NCBI GenBank assembly: GCA_038199755.1
Contig: JBBPYR010000066.1
Location: forward strand, 1 to 40,532
From: JBBPYR01 sp038199755
GTDB lineage: Bacteria; Chloroflexota; Ktedonobacteria; Ktedonobacterales; Ktedonobacteraceae
Length of the DNA: 40,532 nucleotides
Direction of reading: 5' to 3'
The notes under the pieces are model-generated. The model was not told the DNA's origin and made no database searches. It was given only the letters and a program-made list of their open reading frames with translations. Shown here one piece after another: positions 1 through 7,570 of the stretch; the stretch's first letter is position 1; every line of letters begins with the position of its first letter. The position numbers and the translations under genes were made by a program.

Positions 1-142
1 ACTTCTCTTTAAGGGGTAATAAGGCTATTTTGAATAACATTTGTGACTAGGCCATAAAGAGGTGTTTACTTGAGGTTGATTGGTTTCGAACAGCAGAATG
101 ACCGCACTTCTTGCCATGTGGCAGGCAACCCTTAAAACATTA

Positions 143-1483
143 TTATGATTGCGGTGGATAGATCGCGAAATGCGAGAAGGTTGCCTGTGCTATGGGCTGC
201 GAGCCCTGTAGGTTAGAGACAAAGAGCGCGACTGAGCCACCGCTATAGCTCGTATCATTGATCGTCTTCAATAGTTGACCATTGACCAATAGCGTCATAG
301 TGGAGCCCTTGGCTGCAATCTGGATATGATTGACGCCGCCCTGCTTTTGAATGATGGGGCTTTGTGTATAATCGACGATGCGCGTGCTCGTCAGCTTGCC
401 ACTACCATCGACGGCACCTTTAAAAATAGCAAAGGTGCCATCACCATATAATTCAAAGCGATAGTACGTTGTCAGATCATTATTCTGGCTCACAGCACCG
501 CGAATATAAATACCATAGCCGTTATTTTGCTCACCTTTAGAAAGGATCGCGTCAACATAAAGATTGAAATTGCTAAATGTTTTATCGCCAGGAACCATTT
601 CCCACAGCAGTTTGTTATTATCATCCTCAAGTATAAGCGAGCCATTATGAATAGCTGCGGAAAACTTTCCCTGATCGCTTACGAGATTCCACTGCTGCGC
701 ATTGTCCTTAAAGGCATCAGTAAATAGCGGTTGCCCTTTCGGTGCAGTGGTGTTCGAGGCAGATGTGGTCGACGACGGCCCAGTTATGGTGGTTAGCCTG
801 TTTGCCTTCAAAAAGGTATAACCTGCGATACCTCCGCCAACGAGAACCAGCAAGAGCACCACCATGCCAACAATCCTCCCCACATGTGGTCTACGTTTCG
901 CGCTTGTTGGTTGACTATTGCCAAAAGCTGGCATGCCATTCACCCCATTCATGCCATTCATTGCTTGCGCTTGACCATTATTGTAGCCAGCGAAGCCAGG
1001 TGCAGTAGGATAAAAAGGCTGTTGAGCAGGGGAGGAATTGTAGTTTCCTACTGACTGCTGGGAGGAGCCATAATAATTCCCCTCTCCCGTGTTGGCCGTC
1101 GGTTGTGCTGGTGGTGCATAACCATTAAAAGGGTGCATTTGGCCAGAGCCAAAGGGAGCAGGCGTTGAAGGAATAGAAAAGGGCATTTGACCATAACCGC
1201 TTTGTAAAGGCGGTGTTGAAGGTATCTGGCCCCATTGCTGCTGTTGCTGCTGATCGCTCCCTTGCCCCTGGGCAGACGCAAGAGGCATTGCGGGTGGCAT
1301 AGGGCCCCATGACGATTGTGCAAATTGTCCGTTGTTGTACATACCACTGTTGCCTTGCGCGGAAGCAGGTACATCATAATACCCACAATGAATACACCGC
1401 CGCTCATTTATAGAAAGTGCAACACCACAACGAGGACATGGCTTAGTTAGATTACCGTTATACGGTGGATACACTGAGGACAT
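143..1483 (-). CDS. Zinc-ribbon, single-TM protein with extracellular sensor-like domain
   Basis: 446 aa, function unknown. The N-terminus has a zinc ribbon (C16, C19, C30, C33), followed by a low-complexity Gln/Pro/Gly/Asn-rich stretch (about 40-195), basic residues KRRPH, one membrane helix (about 203-225), a Ser/Thr linker, and a C-terminal domain (about 251-446) with the look of a concanavalin/DUF1080-like beta-sandwich. That last domain resembles by eye the ectodomains of the two kinases at 16805-20881, including the closing pattern of a short strand, Asn-Gly or Asp-Gly turn, Ser/Thr-Tyr-Gly/Ser-Gly and a final FxxFxxY. Predicted topology is ribbon inside, sensor outside. The ATG start has GGAGG seven bases upstream. 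It is transcribed away from the acyl-CoA ligase. It may be a kinase partner or a solute-binding surface protein; the architecture is confident, the role is not. Confidence 0.85.
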   Translation of the reverse strand: MSSVYPPYNGNLTKPCPRCGVALSINERRCIHCGYYDVPASAQGNSGMYNNGQFAQSSWGPMPPAMPLASAQGQGSDQQQQQQWGQIPSTPPLQSGYGQMPFSIPSTPAPFGSGQMHPFNGYAPPAQPTANTGEGNYYGSSQQSVGNYNSSPAQQPFYPTAPGFAGYNNGQAQAMNGMNGVNGMPAFGNSQPTSAKRRPHVGRIVGMVVLLLVLVGGGIAGYTFLKANRLTTITGPSSTTSASNTTAPKGQPLFTDAFKDNAQQWNLVSDQGKFSAAIHNGSLILEDDNNKLLWEMVPGDKTFSNFNLYVDAILSKGEQNNGYGIYIRGAVSQNNDLTTYYRFELYGDGTFAIFKGAVDGSGKLTSTRIVDYTQSPIIQKQGGVNHIQIAAKGSTMTLLVNGQLLKTINDTSYSGGSVALFVSNLQGSQPIAQATFSHFAIYPPQS

Positions 1484-1796
1484 TCAAAACCTCCAAATAC
1501 CGCTGGAAGATAGAGTGAGCAATTCCCGACAGCCTGAGCGAAGCGACCTCGTTACAATTAGATAAGCGAAGATAGCGCATCGGCATCGTTGATTGGCTGA
1601 GTTGCAGAATGAGTATCGCATAGGATGAGATCAAAGTCTACAGCATACTCAGAACATAGTATCTTTGGGTAACGGATATACTTGCTTTTTAGCACTAAGT
1701 TGAGATACTCTTATCACAATATACCATTACGCCTTCGTCAATCCAATTTCCAAATGTACGAAGCGATGCAACACCTTTCTCAAAGGAGTTATAGGA
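1484..1796. other. Divergent intergenic region without a gene
   Basis: These 313 bases separate two divergent genes and hold no credible ORF or tRNA. A weak plus-strand promoter may be present: TTGCTT at 1682-1687 and GATACT at 1704-1709 with 16 bases between. The ribosome binding site AAAGGAG for the ligase lies at 1782-1788. No strong inverted repeat was seen. Confidence 0.5.
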
Positions 1797-3545
1797 ATGC
1801 AAGTACAAGCAGAGACCAACCCTCACGTAGCCGATTCTCCAAGCCAATTTCAATGGAGCTATACCAGCGCTACCAGCGACACCCCATTACTTGGCCTCAC
1901 CATTGGCGACAAGTTTGACCAGACAGCGGAAACCTATCCCGACCAACCCGCTTTAATTGCGCGCCAACAGAACGTCCGTCTGAGCTATCGGGAACTACAA
2001 GCGCAGGTGAATCAGTGCGCGAAAGGCTTGATGCAATTAGGCATTCGCAAAGGAGATCGAGTTGGCATCTGGTCGCCCAACCGTGCCGAGTGGTGCATCG
2101 CCCAATTTGCCACCAGCAAAATCGGGGCCATCTTAGTCAACATCAATCCCTCATATCGACTGCACGAGTTAGAATACGTACTCAAGCAGTCAAGTTGTAG
2201 CACGCTTATCATCTCCCCCATCTTCAAAACCTCCAACTATACCCAGATGCTGTTTGATCTGGCTCCAGAACTCAACACCTGCCCCCCCGGTCAACTAAAA
2301 GCCGCCAAGCTCCCTCAGCTTGTGACCCTCGTTCGGCTCGGTTCCGATCACGTACCAGGCATGTTTTCCTGGGATGATCTCATGGCAAAAGGCGTAGAGA
2401 TAGACGATGAGCAACTCAAACAACGCCAGCGTGAGCAGGAGTTTGACGATCCCATCAACATTCAATACACCAGCGGCACCACGGGCTTCCCCAAAGGAGC
2501 GACACTGAGCCATCATAATATCTTGAACAACGGCTATTTCGTCGCGCATCTGCAAAATCTTACGCATGAAGACAAACTCTGCATTCCAGTGCCGCTTTAC
2601 CACTGTTTCGGCATGGTGATGGGCAATCTGGGCTGTATCACCCACGGTGCAGCCATGGTCTATCCCTCAGAGGGCTTTGAGCCGCTGGCCGTGTTACAGA
2701 CGGTGCAAGAAGAGAAGTGTACCTCGCTCTATGGCGTACCCACCATGTTTATTGCCGAACTCGATCACCCCGATTTCGCCAAGTTCGACCTCACGAGCCT
2801 CCGCACAGGCGTAATGGCTGGTTCGCCCTGTCCCATCGAGGTGATGAAGAAAACCATTTCACTCATGCATATGACCGACGTTGAGATTTGCTATGGCATG
2901 ACCGAGACCAGCCCCGTTTCAGCGCAGACACGCATCGATTCGCCACTGGAGAAGCGCGTCGGCACCGTTGGTGTCATCCATCCACACCTGGAAGTCAAAA
3001 TCGTCGATCCCGCCACAGGCAAGGTTGTTCCCGTTGGAGCTACTGGCGAACTCTGCACACGCGGCTACAGCGTCATGCTCGGCTACTGGAACAATCCAGA
3101 GGCCACGGCCAGTGCCATTGACAAGGCACGCTGGATGCATACCGGCGACTTGGCCACGATGGATGAGCAGGGGTACATCAATATCGTGGGCCGTATCAAA
3201 GACTTGATTATTCGTGGCGGCGAAAACGTCTATCCACGTGAAATCGAGGAGTTTCTGTATACCCATCCGAAGATCAGCGACGTACAGGTCATCGGCATTC
3301 CCGACGAGAAATATGGTGAGGAAGTCATGGCCTGGGTCAAACTTCGCCCCGGCGAACAAGCAACCAGCGAGGAGATACGCGATTTCTGTAAAGGGCAGAT
3401 CGCTCATTATAAGGTGCCGCGCTACATCAAGTTCGTGGATGAGTTCCCCATGACCGTCACGGGCAAGATTCAAAAATACCTGATGCGTAAGCAATCTGTC
3501 GAGGAGTTGGGCTTGCAACAAGCAAATTCTATCAAAATGGCATAG
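1797..3545 (+). CDS. Fatty-acyl-CoA synthetase (AMP-forming ligase)
   Basis: 582 aa, normal length for an acyl-CoA synthetase of the ANL superfamily. It activates a carboxylic acid with ATP to an acyl-adenylate and transfers it to CoA. Visible motifs in order: the P-loop-like signature YTSGTTGFPKGATLSH (224-239), the Y-G-M-T-E adenylate motif (366-370), T-G-D (449-451), the hinge region G-R-I-K-D (465-469) with IIRGGENVYPREIEE just after, and the C-terminal catalytic Lys in TGKIQK (K557). The overall pattern fits medium/long-chain FadD-like enzymes. The ATG start has AAAGGAG nine bases upstream. It appears monocistronic, ending in a hairpin shared with the convergent acetyltransferase. The exact substrate (fatty acid, cyclohexanecarboxylate, aryl acid) cannot be fixed from sequence. 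Confidence 0.95.
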   Translation: MQVQAETNPHVADSPSQFQWSYTSATSDTPLLGLTIGDKFDQTAETYPDQPALIARQQNVRLSYRELQAQVNQCAKGLMQLGIRKGDRVGIWSPNRAEWCIAQFATSKIGAILVNINPSYRLHELEYVLKQSSCSTLIISPIFKTSNYTQMLFDLAPELNTCPPGQLKAAKLPQLVTLVRLGSDHVPGMFSWDDLMAKGVEIDDEQLKQRQREQEFDDPINIQYTSGTTGFPKGATLSHHNILNNGYFVAHLQNLTHEDKLCIPVPLYHCFGMVMGNLGCITHGAAMVYPSEGFEPLAVLQTVQEEKCTSLYGVPTMFIAELDHPDFAKFDLTSLRTGVMAGSPCPIEVMKKTISLMHMTDVEICYGMTETSPVSAQTRIDSPLEKRVGTVGVIHPHLEVKIVDPATGKVVPVGATGELCTRGYSVMLGYWNNPEATASAIDKARWMHTGDLATMDEQGYINIVGRIKDLIIRGGENVYPREIEEFLYTHPKISDVQVIGIPDEKYGEEVMAWVKLRPGEQATSEEIRDFCKGQIAHYKVPRYIKFVDEFPMTVTGKIQKYLMRKQSVEELGLQQANSIKMA

Positions 3546-3561
3546 CGTATAGCAAATCTGG

Positions 3562-3598
3562 TTGAGTGGGCCATAGTTTGCCTATGGTCCACCCTCAA
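3562..3598. terminator. Bidirectional hairpin between convergent genes
   Basis: Imperfect inverted repeat: TTGAG-TGG-CCATAG pairs with CTATGG-CCA-CTCAA around a five-base loop, with small bulges. It lies between the ligase stop and the convergent acetyltransferase stop. There is no strong T-run, so it may instead be a 3'-end stabilising hairpin. Confidence 0.5.
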
Positions 3599-3634
3599 TA
3601 CAGCATCAGAGCTTGCCCCGGTCGTGCTCTCTTT

Positions 3635-4096
3635 TCACGTCAGTTGTTTCTCATACAGGATTACTTCTAGCTGATTGTAGAAATCTCTCCCCACTTCACG
3701 AAAACCGTTCTTCTCGTACAGCTTCTGGGCAGGGACCTGTAAAATCGAGGTGTCCAGATGCAGGGTCTTGTAACTCAGAGCGCGAGCACGGGTTTCGAGT
3801 TCGTCCAGGATCATCTGGCCGAAGCCGCGCCCTTGGTAATCGGGATGGACACGCATACGTTTGATTTCCGCACGCTCCGAGGTAGTACGATGAAGGCCTC
3901 CCATGGCGACAAACTTCCCATCCCATTCGCCAACCAAAAACTCTCCCCGATTGTTGAGGTACGCCTCCTCAATCGTATACACATCGTCATCCCAGGGACC
4001 ACGCCCCAGGTAGGCTCCTGTTTGCTGGATGGCATAAACATGCAAATATTCCACGGCTGCCAGATCGCCAGTCGCATAACGGCGCAGGGTGAACAT
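3635..4096 (-). CDS. GNAT-family N-acetyltransferase
   Basis: 153 aa, typical length for a single-domain GNAT. The acetyl-CoA-binding motif A is RVHPDYQGRGFGQMIL (about 82-97), preceded by the beta strand EIKRM. The last third carries the usual KLYEKNGF-type motif B, here AQKLYEKNGFREVG. It is expected to move acetyl from acetyl-CoA to an amine; the substrate is unknown. The ATG start has an AGAGGA-type ribosome binding site. It lies 46 bases downstream of the HxlR regulator on the same strand, so the two may be co-transcribed, and it converges on the acyl-CoA ligase. Confidence 0.9.
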   Translation of the reverse strand: MFTLRRYATGDLAAVEYLHVYAIQQTGAYLGRGPWDDDVYTIEEAYLNNRGEFLVGEWDGKFVAMGGLHRTTSERAEIKRMRVHPDYQGRGFGQMILDELETRARALSYKTLHLDTSILQVPAQKLYEKNGFREVGRDFYNQLEVILYEKQLT

Positions 4097-4142
4097 CGGA
4101 TGCTTCCTCTTTGTAAACGCTGATCCCGCCCATCACTACAGC

Positions 4143-4523
4143 TCACGGACAAGGAGCAGCAGGCGGCGAGACATCAACATTGGCAAGATGCTGATTCGCA
4201 AATTGCTCGATTGACTCAATCACATCTCCTAACGCTTGCCCCTTCTCGGTAAGATGGTACTCGACACGCGGTGGAATCTCCAAGAAAGCACGTCTTTCCA
4301 CCAGCTGCATTTCTTCGAGTGCCTTGAGTCGCTGCGAGAGCGTCTTAGGACTGACATGCCCCATCAAATCACGCAATTCGTTGAAGCGTTTGGTGCCATG
4401 TAAGAGATTGATTATAATCATCAGAATCCACGGATCCCCAATCAAACGGATAGCACGCCCCATTGGTGCGGTCGCACATGTTTCAGGAAGTTCGGTTGTC
4501 TGGCTCTGATCGCTTGTTTTCAT
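4143..4523 (-). CDS. HxlR/DUF24-family winged-helix regulator
   Basis: 126 aa from the ATG at 4523. The body is a complete HxlR winged helix: single conserved Cys (C16) before MGRAIRLIGDPWILMIIINLL, then KRFNELRDLMGHVSPKTLSQRLKALEEMQLVERR as the recognition helix, and the wing PPRVEYHLTEKG. In characterised relatives the lone Cys senses electrophiles or oxidants. An in-frame GTG at 4577 would add 18 residues but lies inside the operator and promoter of the divergent yceI-like gene, so the ATG is preferred; neither start has a strong Shine-Dalgarno. Divergence from a YceI gene with a shared inverted repeat suggests autoregulation plus control of the YceI protein. Confidence 0.9.
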   Translation of the reverse strand: MKTSDQSQTTELPETCATAPMGRAIRLIGDPWILMIIINLLHGTKRFNELRDLMGHVSPKTLSQRLKALEEMQLVERRAFLEIPPRVEYHLTEKGQALGDVIESIEQFANQHLANVDVSPPAAPCP

Positions 4524-4545
4524 AGCATGAGTATACCACAAGGGC

Positions 4546-4574
4546 TTGACAAAAGATACTTTATAAAATATACT
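4546..4574 (+). promoter_or_regulatory. Strong sigma-70-type promoter toward the YceI gene
   Basis: TTGACA at 4546-4551, a 17-base spacer and TATACT at 4569-4574: a near-consensus housekeeping promoter facing the YceI gene. Transcription would start near 4581, giving a leader of about 115 bases. A second, weaker element (TTGACG at 4645-4650, CATATT at 4669-4674) lies closer to the gene. Confidence 0.7.
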
Positions 4575-4597
4575 CACTTCTGTAAAGAAAGTGAGTA
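4571..4597. promoter_or_regulatory. Putative HxlR operator
   Basis: Perfect inverted repeat TACTCACTT-N9-AAGTGAGTA. It overlaps the promoter -10 box and the expected transcription start, in the intergenic region between the HxlR regulator and the divergent YceI gene. Position and symmetry fit a repressor site of the adjacent winged-helix dimer. Binding is inferred. Confidence 0.6.
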
Positions 4598-4694
4598 CCC
4601 GAAAGACATCTTGAGTAACTACTACTTTCTTTGTAGCACACCAATTGACGGTGTACTATTTTTGTAAGCATATTCATATAGGAGCACATACAAC

Positions 4695-5240
4695 ATGGCA
4701 TGGGAAATTGATGCTATTCATTCAACTGTTGCATTCTCAGTTCGACACATGATGGTCAGCACGGTACGCGGGCGTTTCAATGTTCTGCGTGGCCAACTGC
4801 ACATTGATGATAGCCAGCCAGCCAACTCCTCGGTTGAAGCCGAAGTTGACGCCGCAAGCATCGATACGCATAATGAGCAGCGCGATGGACACTTGCGTTC
4901 AACCGATTTCTTTGACACTGCGACATATCCACTGATTACCTTCAAAAGCACCAGCGTTGAGCATATCGCTGATGAAGAGTATAAGATTACTGGCGATCTG
5001 ACAATGCACGGCGTGACCAAAGCGATCACCTTCACTGCCGAGTACAGCGGCCAGAGTTTCATGATGGGCGTGCAACGCGCAGGTCTCACCGCGAAAACAA
5101 AGATCAACCGCAAGGACTTCGGTCTGGGCTGGGGATCAATCGCCGAAGCTGGCCAGGTTGCCGTGAGCGAGACAGTCACAATTGAAATTGACCTGGAAGT
5201 GATGCAGAAGCCCGCAGAAGTCCAGGCAGCAGCACAATAA
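4695..5240 (+). CDS. YceI-family protein
   Basis: 181 aa, normal YceI length. The protein starts with the family pattern WEIDAIHSTVAFSVRHMMVSTVRGRF and contains DSQPANSSVEAEVDAASIDTHNEQRDGHLRSTDFFD and the strand pair LTMHGVTKAITF, ending near GWGSIAEAG. The family forms a lipocalin-like barrel that binds long isoprenoid chains in known structures. No signal peptide is visible, so this copy is probably cytoplasmic. The ATG has AGGAG ten bases upstream. It is divergent from the HxlR regulator, a pairing that suggests response to a small electrophile or stress signal. It ends 13 bases before a long perfect palindrome. Confidence 0.95.
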   Translation: MAWEIDAIHSTVAFSVRHMMVSTVRGRFNVLRGQLHIDDSQPANSSVEAEVDAASIDTHNEQRDGHLRSTDFFDTATYPLITFKSTSVEHIADEEYKITGDLTMHGVTKAITFTAEYSGQSFMMGVQRAGLTAKTKINRKDFGLGWGSIAEAGQVAVSETVTIEIDLEVMQKPAEVQAAAQ

Positions 5241-5253
5241 TCTCATCAATCTG

Positions 5254-5313
5254 ATGCGGGTAGGGGTCACTTTGTTGCATGTGAGCATGCAACAAAGTGA
5301 CCCCTACCCGCAT
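5254..5313. terminator. 28-bp perfect palindrome at the yceI/hisF convergent end
   Basis: Arms 5254-5281 and 5286-5313 pair without a mismatch around a four-base TGAG loop. It sits between convergent genes and is probably a bidirectional terminator or a REP-like palindrome. No T-run follows on the plus strand. Its length and perfection are greater than needed for a simple terminator. Confidence 0.65.
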
Positions 5314-5343
5314 TATTAATAAAGCAATGTTTAGTCAAGCACG

Positions 5344-6111
5344 CTAAGCAGGGCGCACCACCACACCTTTTGCGTGCAGATAATCCTTCACAGCGCGTAC
5401 ACGAAACTCGCCGAAGTGGAAGATAGACGCGGCCAGGGCAGCATCGGCTTTGCCTATCGTAAAACCATCATAAAAGTGTTCTAGCGTGCCGATACCGCCA
5501 GAAGCGATGACGGGAACGGTGACAGATTGCGAGATCATAGCGTTTAGAGCCAGATCATAGCCTGCCTTGGTGCCATCGCGATCCATGCTCGTCAGCAGTA
5601 TCTCACCAGCACCCAGCTCGACACCACGCTGCGCCCATGCGAGCACGTCCATTCCGGTTGGCGTGCGTCCACCGTGAATGAACACCTCATAGCCACTGGG
5701 CATGGCAGCATTAGAGTGTGCATCGATGGCAAGCACAATGCACTGCGCCCCGAATTGGTCCGCGCCCTCTTGCAGCAGTTCTGGACGTTGCACCGCCGCT
5801 GTGTTGAGCGACGTTTTGTCGGCACCTGCTCCTAATGTTGCGCGAATGTCTTCAACAGTGCGGATGCCACCGCCAACCGTGACAGGAATAAAGACCTGTT
5901 CAGCCGTACGCCGTACCACATCGAGCATGGTGGCACGGTTCTCGTAGGACGCGGTAATATCCAAGAACACCACCTCGTCGGCACCCTCGCGATTGTAGAA
6001 TGCTGCCAACTCTACCGGGTCGCCTGCATCACGCAAATTGACGAAATTCACGCCCTTCACAACGCGCCCCTTAGCCACGTCCAGACAAGGAATAATGCGT
6101 TTGGTTAGCAT
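5344..6111 (-). CDS. hisF: Imidazole glycerol phosphate synthase, cyclase subunit
   Basis: 255 aa, full-length HisF. It is the cyclase half of the HisFH complex, taking ammonia from HisH and PRFAR to make imidazole glycerol phosphate and AICAR in histidine synthesis. The (beta/alpha)8 barrel shows the catalytic pair D11 (IIPCLDVAKGRVVKG) and D130 (VLAIDAH), with the phosphate-binding VTVGGGIR and VIASGGIG loops. Start ATG lies 8 bases after the hisA stop, so it is the last gene of the his run. Downstream is the large palindrome at 5254-5313. Confidence 0.98.
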   Translation of the reverse strand: MLTKRIIPCLDVAKGRVVKGVNFVNLRDAGDPVELAAFYNREGADEVVFLDITASYENRATMLDVVRRTAEQVFIPVTVGGGIRTVEDIRATLGAGADKTSLNTAAVQRPELLQEGADQFGAQCIVLAIDAHSNAAMPSGYEVFIHGGRTPTGMDVLAWAQRGVELGAGEILLTSMDRDGTKAGYDLALNAMISQSVTVPVIASGGIGTLEHFYDGFTIGKADAALAASIFHFGEFRVRAVKDYLHAKGVVVRPA

Positions 6112-6119
6112 GCCGCTCT

Positions 6120-6851
6120 TTATCCTTTCCCCTCGCTTCGTTCAACCACCAGAAGCGCCTCTTTGAGGTCAATCGCGCCTGTGTAGAGTGCCTTGCCAAC
6201 AATGGCACCCTCAACGCCCAGCTTGCCTAGCGTCTGCAAATCTGCTAGAGAACTCACGCCGCCAGAAGCGATCAGAGCACTGGACGTTGCCTGCTGCATA
6301 GCTCGGAGCGCGTACAGATTGGGGCCAACCAGCGCACCATCACGTGCGATATCAGTGTAAATAAAGCGTTGCACGCCTGCCTGCTCTAGCTCTTTCGCCA
6401 AATCGATTGCCTGCACCTGTGACGTTTCACGCCAGGCAGCAATGGCAACATACCCATCACGGGCATCAATGCCTACGACGATGCGCTCTTGCCAACGTCG
6501 TAGCGCATCCAGCAGCAATGTACGATGGGTGAGCACGACCGTACCAAGAATGACGCGATCCACGCCCAAATTGAGCACCTGCTCGATATGCTCAAGTGTA
6601 CGCATGCCACCGCCCACCTCTATTTGCAGAGATGTAGCAGCCCGAATGCGCCCGATCAGCTCACTATTGACAGGGTAGCCTCGCGCGGCACCATCTAGAT
6701 CAACCAGATGCAGCCAGCTCGCACCAGCCTCCTGCCAGCGTTTTGCCACGTGTACAGGGTCCATATCATAGGTTGTGACCTGAGCATAATCCCCCTGGTA
6801 CAGGCGCACACAACGCCCATCTTTAATATCAATTGCAGGAAATATAATCAT
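6120..6851 (-). CDS. hisA: Phosphoribosylformimino-5-aminoimidazole carboxamide ribotide isomerase
   Basis: 243 aa from the ATG at 6851. It isomerises ProFAR to PRFAR, the step before HisFH. Catalytic D8 (IFPAIDIKDG) and D167 (YTDIARDG) are present, as are IEVGGGMR and the GIDARDGYVAIAAW strand (D129, W140). W140 matches the tryptophan of single-function HisA. An upstream in-frame TTG would add six residues but overlaps the hisH end, so the ATG four bases after the hisH stop is preferred. It is tightly coupled to hisH and hisF. Confidence 0.97.
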   Translation of the reverse strand: MIIFPAIDIKDGRCVRLYQGDYAQVTTYDMDPVHVAKRWQEAGASWLHLVDLDGAARGYPVNSELIGRIRAATSLQIEVGGGMRTLEHIEQVLNLGVDRVILGTVVLTHRTLLLDALRRWQERIVVGIDARDGYVAIAAWRETSQVQAIDLAKELEQAGVQRFIYTDIARDGALVGPNLYALRAMQQATSSALIASGGVSSLADLQTLGKLGVEGAIVGKALYTGAIDLKEALLVVERSEGKG

Positions 6852-6855
6852 CAGT

Positions 6856-7500
6856 TTACGCTTTCTCAACCTGTTTTGCCGCTGCTACCGAGGCTTCGTT
6901 GACCCATTGCACAAAGTTTTTCAGCAATTGTAGCCCAACATCGCCGCTCTTTTCGGGGTGAAACTGCGTACCCCAGACCTGCTCGGTCACGATTACGCTA
7001 CAGTAAGGTGAGCCATAATCGGTGACGGCGGCCACCCCGCTCTGGTCCTGTGGCTCGACATAGTACGAGTGAGCGAAATAGAAGTAAGTATCAGACGGAA
7101 TGCCAGCAAAAATAGGCAGGTCAGAACGCTGAGGAATGATCTGATTCCAGCCCATGTGTGGTATCTTCGGCCCATGAGGAATACGGCGAACCTCGCCCCT
7201 GAACAGCTTTAAGCCGCCCACTTCTCCCTCGGCGTGGTGGTCTGCCAGCAACTGCATGCCCAGGCAAATGCCCAAAAAGGGTTTACCCTGCTGGGTTGCG
7301 CGGCGAATGGCGTCGTCTAACCCTCTTGCGTTCATACGCGCCATCGCCGCACCGCCGGAGCCAACACCTGGCAAGACCACCGCCTGAGCAGCGGCCACGA
7401 CTAGCGGGTCATCTGTCACCTGCACCGACGCCCCCACCGTTTCCAGAGCCTTTGCAATGCTATGAATATTTCCCGCGCCATAATCAATGACGGCTATCAT
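6856..7500 (-). CDS. hisH: Imidazole glycerol phosphate synthase, glutaminase subunit
   Basis: 214 aa from the ATG at 7500. A class I glutamine amidotransferase that supplies ammonia to HisF. The triad is complete: C79 in GKPFLGICLGMQLL, H181 and E183 in GTQFHPEKSG; the oxyanion strand PGVGSGG is also there. AAGGAG ten bases upstream of the ATG decides against an in-frame start seven codons earlier. It has the C-terminal extension VNEASVAAAKQVEKA beyond the usual end. It is followed four bases later by hisA. Confidence 0.97.
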   Translation of the reverse strand: MIAVIDYGAGNIHSIAKALETVGASVQVTDDPLVVAAAQAVVLPGVGSGGAAMARMNARGLDDAIRRATQQGKPFLGICLGMQLLADHHAEGEVGGLKLFRGEVRRIPHGPKIPHMGWNQIIPQRSDLPIFAGIPSDTYFYFAHSYYVEPQDQSGVAAVTDYGSPYCSVIVTEQVWGTQFHPEKSGDVGLQLLKNFVQWVNEASVAAAKQVEKA

Positions 7501-7570
7501 CTCTCTGCTTCTCCTTCTCACTCTCTGCCTTCAGCCCGAATTGTACTCCCTATTTCGGCCTTGTTGCAAA

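Noticed and set aside
2919..3521. 200-codon open frame antisense to the acyl-CoA ligase
   Set aside because: It mirrors a fully conserved ligase C-terminal half and shows no recognisable domain or ribosome binding site.
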